Shown: positions 1-7,880 of the stretch, one piece after another
How the letters are laid out: every line of letters begins with the position of its first letter
Numbering within the stretch: the first letter of the stretch is position 1
DNA from: an uncultured Oscillospiraceae bacterium
GTDB lineage: Bacteria; Bacillota_A; Clostridia; Oscillospirales; Oscillospiraceae
Reading direction: 5' to 3'
DNA length: 15,010 nt
Assembly: GCA_900757695.1 (NCBI GenBank)
Contig: CAAEOU010000170.1
Coordinates: forward strand, 1-15,010
The notes under the pieces: model-generated
Database searches by the model: none
Told to the model about the DNA's origin: nothing
What the model saw: only the letters and a program-made list of their open reading frames with translations
Translations under genes and position numbers: made by a program

Positions 1-1676
1 TCGCCGTCCCGCACCGGAAGCCCCGCCTTCAGCAGCCCGGCAATGCGCTGGGCCACCCATGCGGCCTCCTTCTGATATTTGCTGAGGTCATCAGGGCCGC
101 TTCCGGCGGCGGACTTTGGAAACAGCAGCATATCCAGATAGACATGGGCGTTATGATCCTCCGGGTATTCGGGAAGACCGGGATAGAGGCTCTCATCGGG
201 CCCATAGGACAGGCCGCCGATCTCCGGACGCATAATGGTGGTAAAGGTATGGTTCACCGCTTCGAGAATTTCGGGCCGGGAGCGGAAGTTCTTTGAAAGG
301 ATCAGCTTTCGGGGCGATCCCGTTTCGGCCTCCGCCGCCGGAGGATAAGCCTGATACTTTTCGAGAAACAGCTCCGGCTGGGCCTGACGGAAGCCATAGA
401 TGGACTGCTTCACATCCCCCACCAGAAAACGGTTTTCGTCCCGTCCACGGACGATGGAGCAGTAAATCAGCTCCTGAATCCGGTTGGAATCCTGATACTC
501 GTCCACCATGATCTCCGTAAACCGCTGGGCAACGTCTTTGGCTACCGCAGAGGGCTGCCCGGCGCCGTCTGTCAGAAGCTGTATGGCCAGATGCTCCTGA
601 TCGGAGAAATCCATGAGGTTTTTCCGGCGTTTTTCCGCAGAAAAGCGCCGGTCAAGGGCTTCGGCAAGGCCGCAGAGGGCCTCCAATGCCGGGGCCATGT
701 CATTTTGCTCCTGAATCAGCTGGGCTTCCGTCCGGGAAAACCGGCGGCGCAGATCCTCCAAAAGCGCCTTAAAGTCCGCCCGCACCTGTTTGATGGCATC
801 CAGCTTTTCGGGGTCGGGGTATTTCATGACCACAACCTTCGGAAATTCCAGAGACAGTGCGCCGCTGATCTGATCCCATGGGCCGTCCAGCGCTGCAAGC
901 ATCCCGTCAATGGCCTTTTTCTGATTTTCATAGGCAGGCAGATACTTGGGGATCAGCTTTTCATCCCCCTGCATCTGAGAAATGGCCCAGCTGTGCCGCT
1001 GCTGCATCCATAAGAGCCTTTGCCGGGCGTCCTCCAACAGAAGCCCTCCAAAAGTGCTCTCTCCAAGGGGCACATTCTCCGGCAGGGTCAGCGTCAGGCT
1101 GCGGAGCCACTTACCCGGATTCGGCTGGCTGAGCATCTTTTCAAAGAGGCTCCGGATCAGGGCCTCCAATGACTGATCGCTGCGGCCTGCCCCAAGGGTA
1201 TCGGCCAAAAGCCGGAATCCCGGGGTCATGGTCTCATATGCTTCTTCCAAAATGTCGGAGATCAGCTTGGAGAGGATTTCCTCCCGTCTGGGATCCTCCA
1301 GCATGGCGCAGTCCGAGGGCACCTCCAGCAGATACCCGTACTGGCGGATCAGCGCCCCGCAGAAGGCGTGTACCGTGGAGATCTGGGCAAGATGCATCAG
1401 GTTCATCTGCCGCTGAAGATGGCGATTCTCGGGCTGGGCTGCAAGGGCCTTGCCGATGGCGGAGGCAATCTTGCCACGAAGCTCTGCGGCGGCGGCATTG
1501 GTGAAGGTGATGATCAGAAATTCGTTGATATTCTGCCCCTCCTGTTGGATCCGGGCCATGACCCGATCCACCAGCACCTTTGTTTTGCCGGAACCGGCAG
1601 CAGCGGACACCAGCAGGGTGCCGCCGCGATTGTCTACCACAGCCTGCTGCTGGGGCGTCAATTTCATATCAGCCAT
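1..1676 (-). CDS. addA: ATP-dependent helicase/nuclease subunit A (AddA), N-terminal part, cut by the window edge
   Basis: Large helicase-nuclease subunit of AddAB, the Firmicutes counterpart of RecBCD, which resects double-strand breaks up to Chi for RecA-dependent repair. About 558 N-terminal residues are visible of a family usually near 1200, so the C-terminal nuclease domain lies outside. Superfamily 1 (UvrD/PcrA-like) helicase motifs are in order: a Q-motif-like TPQQQAVVD (7-15), Walker A SAAAGSGKT with K31 (24-32), the GKT-to-TFTNAAAAELR stretch following it, Walker B DEYQD (392-396), motif III GDVKQSIYGF (from 420) and motif IV-like LSKNFRSR (460-467). The start at 1676 is chosen because AAAGGAGG lies 8 bases upstream; the next Met (residue 4) would be too far from it. 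The first 8 bases overlap the end of addB, which implies translational coupling. No frameshift was noticed. Identity is very secure from the motifs and from the addB neighbour. Confidence 0.96.
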   Translation of the reverse strand, partial: MADMKLTPQQQAVVDNRGGTLLVSAAAGSGKTKVLVDRVMARIQQEGQNINEFLIITFTNAAAAELRGKIASAIGKALAAQPENRHLQRQMNLMHLAQISTVHAFCGALIRQYGYLLEVPSDCAMLEDPRREEILSKLISDILEEAYETMTPGFRLLADTLGAGRSDQSLEALIRSLFEKMLSQPNPGKWLRSLTLTLPENVPLGESTFGGLLLEDARQRLLWMQQRHSWAISQMQGDEKLIPKYLPAYENQKKAIDGMLAALDGPWDQISGALSLEFPKVVVMKYPDPEKLDAIKQVRADFKALLEDLRRRFSRTEAQLIQEQNDMAPALEALCGLAEALDRRFSAEKRRKNLMDFSDQEHLAIQLLTDGAGQPSAVAKDVAQRFTEIMVDEYQDSNRIQELIYCSIVRGRDENRFLVGDVKQSIYGFRQAQPELFLEKYQAYPPAAEAETGSPRKLILSKNFRSRPEILEAVNHTFTTIMRPEIGGLSYGPDESLYPGLPEYPEDHNAHVYLDMLLFPKSAAGSGPDDLSKYQKEAAWVAQRIAGLLKAGLPVRDG

Positions 1677-4600
1677 TTTCCTCTCCTCCTTTCGTTCCGC
1701 CTTCCGTCAGCAGCTGCCAAAATGCCTTGGCACTGACCGGCGGGTGATAGCAGCTCTTGCGGAACTGCGGATCCTTCTGACACACGGGGCCGAAATCGCA
1801 ATAGCGGCAGGGATCGTGACTGATTCCCCGGTAGAAGGGCGCCGGGGCAAACCCGCCCCCCAGAATCTGATCGGTCATCCGAAGCATCTGATTATTTACA
1901 TAGTCCTCCAGCAGGCGAAGCTGCTGCCGGGATACCGCATAGTCTCCCAATCCGCTTTTGGTCTTCCGCAGGGGCATATACTGGTACTGGTCGCCGTGCT
2001 CCATGGCCTCCAATACCTCCGGCTCCCCCAAAAGAAGGCCGCTGCGGCGGTTTGGCGTATGGGCGGCATCTATGGTGCCCGGGCCCTCGGCGCTCTGGTA
2101 GCTGTGCCGGGCCGGAAGATACAGCACCCCGGCGGGCTGCAGGGCGGCATCCAGTCCCGGCAGTCCGGAGCGCTCCAAGGCAAAGAGATACAGCAGCATC
2201 TGCATGCCCGAACCGGCAAGAAGATCCGTATAGTCAAATTTCTTGCTGCCGGTTTTATAGTCTATGATCCGAAGATAGTCTCCGTCGGGGCCGTGCCAGA
2301 GATCCGCCCGATCCACAAAGCCGCTGAGACTGCCCCGGCCCAGCTGTCCCTGCACCGTCAGGGGCGGAAGGCCCTGCCTGCCGCCGATGGCGACCTCGTA
2401 GCCCACGGGCGTAAATGCCGTGGTGGCAAGCTCTTTGGAGATCTCCTCCACCAAAAGCGCCGCCTCCTTCCGGTTCCGGGTCAGAAGATAGCGCTGTCGG
2501 CTGGTCTGTTCCAGCTGGGAAAGCCTTTCCTCCGTATATTCCCCCATGTGGGATGCCACCAGCGCCATGCTCTCCTCCCCGGTGCAGGGAGCCTGCCGCT
2601 CCAGCAGCTCCGGGACGGTTTTTTCAAGGATGAAATGGACGAAGGTGCCAAATTCCGCCGCATCAAAGGTGGCCTCCTTCCGAAGCCTTGCTTTCAGGCC
2701 GTAGTACAGGAAGAAATCCAGCGGACAGGAGGCCAGCTTGTCCATCCGGGAGGCCGTAAGCCCTACGGGATCGCCAAAGAGGGCCTTGGCGGTCTCCGGG
2801 GACACCTGCATCTCCCGGGGCTGGGAGAGCTGCTTTCCCAGCGAAATAGCCTGTTCCAGCTCCGGCACCTGTTCGGCGGCCCGGGATATGGCGGCACGAA
2901 GGGGAAGCAGCCCGTTTTCCTCCGAGGCCATCAGATACTGCTCCGCAGCGCTCCGGGCCGAAAGCCCCGCATAGGGGGATACGGGCCCGCCGCAATTGGG
3001 CATAAGCTCCATGACCCGGCGAACCGGGAAGGCGGGCTGGGCCTCCTCCCCGGTGAGGTAGGAGAGATACAGCCGCTCCGTGGGGGCGGTGAAGGCTCCA
3101 TAGATCTCCAATAGCTGCCGCTGGAGATTCCCCTCGGTATCCGGGGCCAGCGGAATACCGAATTGATCCCGGAGGGTCTGGCGCTCCTGCTCCGTCAGCA
3201 GGCTGCCCCCGGCGGCCACCGATGGAATGACCCCTTCGTTGACCCCCAGTACATACAAAAGCTTCGGCTCCTTCCCACGCATGGAGCCAAGGGCGCCAAA
3301 GCTGGCGGCGTCCAGCGCTGCGGGAATGGTGCCCACCTGATATTCTTTTAGTGCAAGCTCCAAAATCCGGGGCAGCTCCGAGCTTTTCAGGCTCAGAGAG
3401 CCAAGTACCCCGCAGACCTGCTGAAGGCAGGACAGCAGGATGGACCAGATCTGTGCCGTCTCCTGCGCCGCCTCCAGATTTCCCTGTGCTGTCTCCCGGG
3501 ATACCTGTTCCTCCAGCGATTCATAGAGCCGGGTCTCCTGCATAAAGTCAAAGAGCGCCTCCATCTGCCCCTTGACGTTCAGGGCGGATTTCAGCTTGGC
3601 GGAGAGATGCAGCAGAGGCGCCATGGTCTGCTGGCGGCAGTCGTTGATCCGCTGCAGCTGGGCCTCGGTCTCCCCGGTGAAGAAGCCGTCATAGCCCTCT
3701 GGGTGCATGGTCCATTTGGAGAAGAATTTTGAGCCGCTGATGGCCCATGTGACCACATAATTTTCGATCCGATCCACGTCATTCCGGTCAAGGCCGCAGT
3801 AGCTGGTTTTGAGATAGGCCAGCACTGCCTCCTGCTCCATGGACTCCCCGGCGCATTCCAGCGCCAGCAGCAGGAACCGGGCTGCCGGATGGGTCAGCAC
3901 CGGACGTTTTTCGTTCCGATAAAGGGGCAGTCCCATTTCCTCCATCACCGAGGACAGCAGGGCCCCATAGCTCTTTTCATCTCCGCAGGCAATGGCCATA
4001 TCCCGGAGCCGCATGCCCTCCATGGCATGACGGCGCAGGACTGCGGCGCAGGCACGGCATTCCTCCAGCCGGGTCTCCCACTGGGTAACGGTAATATGAT
4101 CCGCTTCGCCGGGAAAGGGCGAGGCACCATAGGAAAAGAGGTTTTGCTCCAAACAGGCAAGCTCCGGCGGCAGCGTCCGCCGGAACGTGGTATGTATGAT
4201 CTCTACCTGCACCCCGGCGGCCTCCGCCATATGGCAAAGGGCACTGAGGGTCTCACGGCCCGGGGCAAAGAGCGCCTGAGGGTCCTCCGGGTTCCCGGCG
4301 GGCACCGTAACGGTCATGCTCTCCCCCCGGCGCAGCAGTGCCTCCAGCACCCGAAGCTCCTGCTCCGAGTAGTCGGTAAAGCCGTCCACAAAGAAATGAC
4401 GCCCGGGGGCATACGCCCCCTCCATGAGCTTTTTCCGCAGCAGGGTCAGCTTGTCCCGGGGGTCTCTGGCCCCTTGGGCCGAGGCCGCTTCATAGGCACC
4501 GAGGATCATCGACAGCTCTGAGAGCTTCTGGGCAAACAGCCCCTGGGCCTGCGCCGCCGCCCCCATGAGGGTCTGGGGCGTTACCCCGTAGGATTTCAGC

Positions 4601-4977
4601 TCATCGATCATGCTGACCATGCCGGACAGAAATTCCGGCTTTCCCGCTGCCGCTCCGAAGACCTTCAGCTGGGGCCGCAGGCTGGACAGGGCCAGCTGTG
4701 CCGTCAGAATCCGGCCACCCTGATCCAGCGTGGGGCGTGCGCCGCCTCCGGAGACTGCACAGACCCGGTCAAAGAGCCGGGTCATGCTGAGTACCTCCGA
4801 CACATAGCTGATGGAGTCCCCGCAGAGCCGGGACAAAAGCCGCTCGGTCTCATGGCTCAGCTGCTCCGGCACGATGACGATGCGGCTGCCCATGGCCTCC
4901 CCCGGGCATGCCCGCACCGCCTCCAAAAGCCGGGTGGTCTTTCCGGACTTGCCCCGTCCGGTGATAATGGTCAGCAT
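1669..4977 (-). CDS. addB: ATP-dependent helicase/nuclease subunit B (AddB)
   Basis: Partner of AddA, 1102 residues (the Bacillus protein is about 1166). It supplies the second nuclease domain and Chi recognition. Walker A is GRGKSGKTT (7-15), right after the start MLTIIT. The C-terminal RecB-type nuclease shows IIDYKTGSK with D906 and K908. The iron-sulfur cluster that staples this domain is represented by all four cysteines: C751 (in LASCPLDFF) and C1057, C1060, C1066 (CRYCDFGPVC), with the family's C-x2-C-x5-C spacing, so the nuclease looks intact. The open frame extends 26 codons further upstream to 5055, but the Met at 4977 directly precedes the P-loop as in homologues and has GAAGGAAG about 7-10 bases upstream. 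The longer form would also run into spoIIR. An extended -10 promoter lies at 5008-5016. The stop overlaps the addA start. Confidence 0.97.
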   Translation of the reverse strand: MLTIITGRGKSGKTTRLLEAVRACPGEAMGSRIVIVPEQLSHETERLLSRLCGDSISYVSEVLSMTRLFDRVCAVSGGGARPTLDQGGRILTAQLALSSLRPQLKVFGAAAGKPEFLSGMVSMIDELKSYGVTPQTLMGAAAQAQGLFAQKLSELSMILGAYEAASAQGARDPRDKLTLLRKKLMEGAYAPGRHFFVDGFTDYSEQELRVLEALLRRGESMTVTVPAGNPEDPQALFAPGRETLSALCHMAEAAGVQVEIIHTTFRRTLPPELACLEQNLFSYGASPFPGEADHITVTQWETRLEECRACAAVLRRHAMEGMRLRDMAIACGDEKSYGALLSSVMEEMGLPLYRNEKRPVLTHPAARFLLLALECAGESMEQEAVLAYLKTSYCGLDRNDVDRIENYVVTWAISGSKFFSKWTMHPEGYDGFFTGETEAQLQRINDCRQQTMAPLLHLSAKLKSALNVKGQMEALFDFMQETRLYESLEEQVSRETAQGNLEAAQETAQIWSILLSCLQQVCGVLGSLSLKSSELPRILELALKEYQVGTIPAALDAASFGALGSMRGKEPKLLYVLGVNEGVIPSVAAGGSLLTEQERQTLRDQFGIPLAPDTEGNLQRQLLEIYGAFTAPTERLYLSYLTGEEAQPAFPVRRVMELMPNCGGPVSPYAGLSARSAAEQYLMASEENGLLPLRAAISRAAEQVPELEQAISLGKQLSQPREMQVSPETAKALFGDPVGLTASRMDKLASCPLDFFLYYGLKARLRKEATFDAAEFGTFVHFILEKTVPELLERQAPCTGEESMALVASHMGEYTEERLSQLEQTSRQRYLLTRNRKEAALLVEEISKELATTAFTPVGYEVAIGGRQGLPPLTVQGQLGRGSLSGFVDRADLWHGPDGDYLRIIDYKTGSKKFDYTDLLAGSGMQMLLYLFALERSGLPGLDAALQPAGVLYLPARHSYQSAEGPGTIDAAHTPNRRSGLLLGEPEVLEAMEHGDQYQYMPLRKTKSGLGDYAVSRQQLRLLEDYVNNQMLRMTDQILGGGFAPAPFYRGISHDPCRYCDFGPVCQKDPQFRKSCYHPPVSAKAFWQLLTEGGTKGGEENG

Positions 4978-5007
4978 AGGGTCACTTCCTTCGTTGTTGC
5001 TGCTGAC

Positions 5008-5036
5008 AGTATACCATATTTTCCGTTTATTCGGAA
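5008..5036 (-). promoter_or_regulatory. Candidate promoter for addBA (extended -10)
   Basis: On the minus strand TATACT (5008-5013) is preceded by TGG (5014-5016), giving the TGn extended -10 element. A weak -35, TTCCGA, sits at 5031-5036 with a 17-bp spacer. Predicted transcription would start near 5001, leaving a leader of about 24 bases that contains the addB ribosome binding site. The segment 5021-5036 is also a small inverted repeat (TTCCG, 6-base loop, CGGAA). It lies in the 49-bp gap between the spoIIR stop and the addB start. This suggests that addBA can be transcribed independently of the sporulation gene upstream. Inferred from consensus match only. Confidence 0.5.
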
Positions 5037-5665
5037 GTGGGGATTCCTTCCCCACTGGCCCGAAAATAACCCAGCAGATCCTCCAGCAGCTCCAGACACC
5101 GGAACCGGAAGCTGATTTCCCCCTGGGAGATCAGCCGGGCGTCCTCCGGGGCCATGCCGCCCATGGCGGGCACCGCCTCCGGCGCTGCTGCGGCAGACAT
5201 GCAAAGCTGGGGGTACACCACACACCACCAGTTTTTTCCCTCCGCTGCGCCGATCTTGACCCGCAGGGCCTCATAATAGCCTCCGGGCAGGGTGAATGTA
5301 TCATAAAATCGTGTTCCAAACAGCTCCCGCCGGAGGGTCACCTGTGCACGATCCCCTGTGCCCTGCTCCCGAAGGACATCATTGGCCACGGCCTCCAGCC
5401 GGGGGAGATTTTCCCCCAGCAGAGCCATGGCATCGGCTCTGTCCCCTGCACCGGCAAGGATCTCTCCGCTCTCCTGAAGCACCGCATCCCGCACAAGGAG
5501 CTTTATGTCCTGATCCCGCCGGTCGTTGGAGCTGCCCACCACATGGAGCCGCACCAGACTGTCAGAGATCCGCTGCTGCTGCCGTTCCAGACCCGTGGCC
5601 AGCGAAAATGCCAGCGCCAGCAGTAGCAGCAGCCCCAATTTTACCATACAAGCTGATTTCTTCAT
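5027..5665 (-). CDS. spoIIR: Stage II sporulation protein R (SpoIIR)
   Basis: SpoIIR is the forespore-made secreted signal that activates the SpoIIGA protease in the mother cell, which then processes pro-sigma-E. The 212-residue product is close to the family's usual 200-225. It has a basic start and one hydrophobic export segment (about 9-25, LGLLLLLALAFSLATG). The family core follows: RLHVVGSSNDRRDQDIK (39-55) with LLVRDAVL, then the hallmark GKNWWCVVYPQLC (143-155) preceded by GYYEALRVKIG. The start MKKSA at 5665 gives a normal signal-peptide N-region. An in-frame ATG five codons upstream (5680) has no visible ribosome binding site and falls inside the hairpin at 5672-5708. Upstream of 5665 only a poor GGACGGTG match is available, and it is inside that hairpin. 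I searched the end of ispE for a sigma-F-type promoter and saw no convincing one. Presence of spoIIR is the main evidence that the organism sporulates. Confidence 0.92.
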   Translation of the reverse strand: MKKSACMVKLGLLLLLALAFSLATGLERQQQRISDSLVRLHVVGSSNDRRDQDIKLLVRDAVLQESGEILAGAGDRADAMALLGENLPRLEAVANDVLREQGTGDRAQVTLRRELFGTRFYDTFTLPGGYYEALRVKIGAAEGKNWWCVVYPQLCMSAAAAPEAVPAMGGMAPEDARLISQGEISFRFRCLELLEDLLGYFRASGEGIPTSE

Positions 5666-5708
5666 AAAAACACCGTCCATCTTGGAAGATACCCAAATGA
5701 TGGACGGT
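5666..5708 (-). terminator. Intrinsic terminator after ispE, overlapping the spoIIR start region
   Basis: On the minus strand ACCGTCCATC (5699-5708) pairs perfectly with GATGGACGGT (5672-5681). The 17-base loop can extend the stem by TTGG/CCAA after a 2-base bulge. The hairpin is followed by G and TTTTT (5666-5670) and then at once by the spoIIR ATG. It begins 11 bases after the ispE stop codon. Shape and T-run fit a Rho-independent terminator for the DUF1015-ispE unit. The T-run is short and the stem contains the only plausible spoIIR ribosome binding site, so it could instead, or also, control spoIIR translation. Confidence 0.6.
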
Positions 5709-5719
5709 ATTTCTGATTT

Positions 5720-6577
5720 TTATACAGGATGCGCCAAAAAGGTCTCCGGGAACCGCTGACGCAGGACACCATAGCAGGCCCCGGCGGCGGTCTTATCCGT
5801 AAAAATGCCGAAGACCGTAGGCCCGGAGCCGGTCATTTCTGCCCCCAGTGCCCCATGGGACACCATGATATCCTGAATGACGCCGATCTCCGGGTGCTCC
5901 CGGGCTACCACCGGCGTAAAGACATTAAACAGCTTCCCGGCGATGCCGGAAAGATCCCCCTGCTCCAGCGCCCGGAGCATGCCGGGGGTATCGGGACGAG
6001 CCACGATCTCAGCGTCATCAATGGCGTGGAACAGCGCCGGGGTAGAGATGGGGAAATCAGGCTTGCAGATCACAAGGGTGCACTGGGGCATGGGAGAAAG
6101 GGGCGTTAAGATCTGTCCCTTTTCCTCCGCCAGCGCCGTACCGCCCAGCAGGGTGAAGGGCACGTCAGAGCCAACCTGCTCGGCAATGGAAAAGAGTGCT
6201 TCCCGGGAGATGGGGCGGTCATAGTGCTCCCATAAGAGCCGCAGCACAGCGGCCCCATCGGCACTGCCGCCGCCCATGCCTGCGCAGGAGGGGGTGTACT
6301 TGGTCAGACGCACCGTAAGCCCATGGCAGTCGATGCCGGTGGCTCCAAAGAACAGCCTTGCGGCCTTGATGCAGAGATTGGTGTCGTCGCAGGGAATCCC
6401 GGCGCTGCCGCACTCCATGGCCCATGGAGCGCCGGTTTCCAAGTCCAGCTCCAAGGCGTCTCCCAGCGAAATCTCCTGCATGACCATTTTCAGGTCGTGA
6501 TAGCCGTCCCCACGACGCCCCAGAACGTCAAGGGTCAGATTCAGCTTGGCATGGGCCATGGAAGACAAATGGATCAT
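5720..6577 (-). CDS. ispE: 4-diphosphocytidyl-2-C-methyl-D-erythritol kinase (IspE)
   Basis: GHMP-family kinase of the non-mevalonate (MEP) isoprenoid pathway. It phosphorylates CDP-ME at the 2-hydroxyl using ATP in the cytosol. The length of 285 residues is normal. The N-terminal signature AHAKLNLTLDVLGRRGDGYH (8-27) carries catalytic Lys11. The glycine-rich ATP loop PSCAGMGGGSADGAA lies at 96-110. SDVPF (137-141) carries the catalytic Asp138, and the C-terminal GHMP motif TGSGPTVFG is at 248-256. The start ATG forms an ATGA overlap with the stop of the DUF1015 gene, so the two are almost certainly translated together. A Met at residue 7 is a possible alternative start, but the coupled start is preferred. 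No other isp gene is in the window. A terminator-like hairpin follows the stop. Confidence 0.95.
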   Translation of the reverse strand: MIHLSSMAHAKLNLTLDVLGRRGDGYHDLKMVMQEISLGDALELDLETGAPWAMECGSAGIPCDDTNLCIKAARLFFGATGIDCHGLTVRLTKYTPSCAGMGGGSADGAAVLRLLWEHYDRPISREALFSIAEQVGSDVPFTLLGGTALAEEKGQILTPLSPMPQCTLVICKPDFPISTPALFHAIDDAEIVARPDTPGMLRALEQGDLSGIAGKLFNVFTPVVAREHPEIGVIQDIMVSHGALGAEMTGSGPTVFGIFTDKTAAGACYGVLRQRFPETFLAHPV

Positions 6578-7803
6578 GCTCGCTTCTTCCCTTCCAGATA
6601 ATAGCGCTTCTCGTTGGCCTGCCCCATGGAGAAGGTCTTTCGAGGCAGCACGCCCCCTGCGAGAACCCCAGGGAACAGGGAGGACTTTTCCATGCCCGGA
6701 ACGATAATGGCAAGGGTATCCTCTGCCTGCGCCAGCTGCCGGGCTACATCCTCCCCGTGAATATAGTCGATGGCATCGCCGGTCTCGGCCACAAAGTCAT
6801 CCAGAATGGGCTGGAGAATCGACAGGGCCAGCGGGCTTTCGTCTCTGGGAAAATGAATGGTCTCCTCCCTGTCCTTTGTGATCAGGGTAATGGGGTAGCC
6901 CTCGGGCACGGACTTTGCCCGGAGGATATCCATGAGACGGGGCAGCGCCCCGCCCTTCAGCACCCGGTGGATGGGCTCAAATTCGATGGCCTCGTCATGG
7001 ACATTTTCCAGCTCCACCAGCGCATACCGGGCGGGATGGGAGATCCGCTCCTCTTCGGTGAGGGTGGGCTTGATCTCCTCCCAGCAGCCCTTGGCGGAGG
7101 CCAGAGAGTGGTTGCCGTCACCTACCGCAAAGCTCATGGCCTTTCCGGCGGGCTGGGCGGCCTCAGTGGCGGCGATATAGGCGGAAATGGCGCTGTTAAC
7201 CACGCCCACGCCCATGCCGGAGATCAGATAGCCCCGGATCCGTCCACCGTTTTCCATCAGGTCGAAGTCATAGACCTTTTCCCCGGCGTTTTCCTTTGCG
7301 GTTTTCAGGATTTCATCCTTCTTGTCATCGCAGAGCAGCAGCACATGGGGGAATTCCAGCTTGGCCCCACGGAGCAGCTCCATTCTGGGGGGAATGCGCT
7401 CCTGCACGGTGCCCTCGGTGGCACGGATGTGGGCAGCGGAGCCGGGTGTAAAGTCGTATTCCTCCAGATCCACCTGACCCATGAGGCCCCGGCGGCACGC
7501 CCCGGAGGCCATGGTGCGCTCCACATAAATAAAGCTCCGGCGCAGCTCCCGGAACAGGCCGGAGGACAGATATTCCTCCATATGCCGGTGGCCGGATTCG
7601 ATGCGCTCCTTCCCTGCTCCCTGCCGCAGCAGGGCCTCCGGGAAGATCATATGGTAGGTAGAGGGAGCATCCCCCACAAAGTCCCGGACACGCTCCCAGT
7701 ATTCCGGCTGGGAGGAATACTGATCGCAGGCCACGCAGGCCCATTTGGTCATGGAAATTTTACCGGGAATCAGAATATCAGCAGCCTGAAAGCAGTTATG
7801 CAT
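6574..7803 (-). CDS. DUF1015 family protein
   Basis: A 409-residue soluble protein of the DUF1015 family, for which I know of no firm biochemical role. Family landmarks are the N-terminal ILIPGKISMTKWACVACDQY (10-29), RATEGTVQERIPPR (127-140) and the near-invariant GDGNHSLASAK (228-238), which resembles an active-site or metal/nucleotide-binding loop. No signal peptide or membrane segment is visible. The start at 7803 has AAAAGGAG with 8 bases of spacing. A terminator separates it from the upstream aminotransferase gene and no convincing sigma-A promoter was seen in the 41 bases between them, so its own promoter is unresolved. Its stop overlaps the ispE start (ATGA), making a two-gene unit. 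The coupling to an isoprenoid gene gives a context hint, not a function. Confidence 0.88.
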   Translation of the reverse strand: MHNCFQAADILIPGKISMTKWACVACDQYSSQPEYWERVRDFVGDAPSTYHMIFPEALLRQGAGKERIESGHRHMEEYLSSGLFRELRRSFIYVERTMASGACRRGLMGQVDLEEYDFTPGSAAHIRATEGTVQERIPPRMELLRGAKLEFPHVLLLCDDKKDEILKTAKENAGEKVYDFDLMENGGRIRGYLISGMGVGVVNSAISAYIAATEAAQPAGKAMSFAVGDGNHSLASAKGCWEEIKPTLTEEERISHPARYALVELENVHDEAIEFEPIHRVLKGGALPRLMDILRAKSVPEGYPITLITKDREETIHFPRDESPLALSILQPILDDFVAETGDAIDYIHGEDVARQLAQAEDTLAIIVPGMEKSSLFPGVLAGGVLPRKTFSMGQANEKRYYLEGKKRA

Positions 7804-7823
7804 TGATCTCGCTCCTTTTCGTG

Positions 7824-7833
7824 CCGTGCACGG
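7824..7833. promoter_or_regulatory. 10-bp perfect palindrome upstream of the DUF1015 gene
   Basis: CCGTGCACGG is a perfect palindrome about 20 bases before the DUF1015 start codon, between the aminotransferase terminator and the ribosome binding site. It could be a small operator. A 10-bp palindrome can also occur by chance in GC-rich DNA, so this is noted at low confidence. Confidence 0.2.
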
Positions 7834-7834
7834 T

Positions 7835-7871
7835 ATAAAAATGAAGGGGTATGGGATCCGCCCATACCCCT
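7835..7871 (-). terminator. Intrinsic terminator after the lrp-aminotransferase unit
   Basis: AGGGGTATGGG (7845-7855) and CCCATACCCCT (7861-7871) form a perfect 11-bp GC-rich stem with a 5-base loop. On the minus strand the stem is followed by TTCATTTTTATA. It begins 9 bases after the aminotransferase stop codon. On the plus strand the stem is followed by ATTAG with no T-run, so it should act for minus-strand transcription only. It divides the lrp-aminotransferase operon from the DUF1015-ispE unit. Confidence 0.85.
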
Positions 7872-7880
7872 ATTAGAGTA

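Noticed and set aside
1450..3114. 554-codon open frame on the plus strand opposite addB
   Set aside because: It lies wholly antisense to addB and addA with intact catalytic motifs. Its translation is rich in Gly, His, Leu and Gln with no family likeness, and it results from the G/C-biased third positions of the real genes.
4978..5055. 26-codon upstream extension of addB
   Set aside because: It overlaps the end of spoIIR and the promoter-like element. Homologues begin just before the P-loop, and the Met at 4977 has a ribosome binding site.
5037..5055. Hairpin GTGGGGA-n5-TCCCCAC at the end of spoIIR as a terminator
   Set aside because: It is inside the coding region and is not followed by a T-run on the minus strand. 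The stem is more likely incidental to the codons present.
6757..7806. 349-codon open frame on the plus strand opposite the DUF1015 gene
   Set aside because: Antisense to a family-matching gene with a good ribosome binding site, and without recognisable domains of its own.
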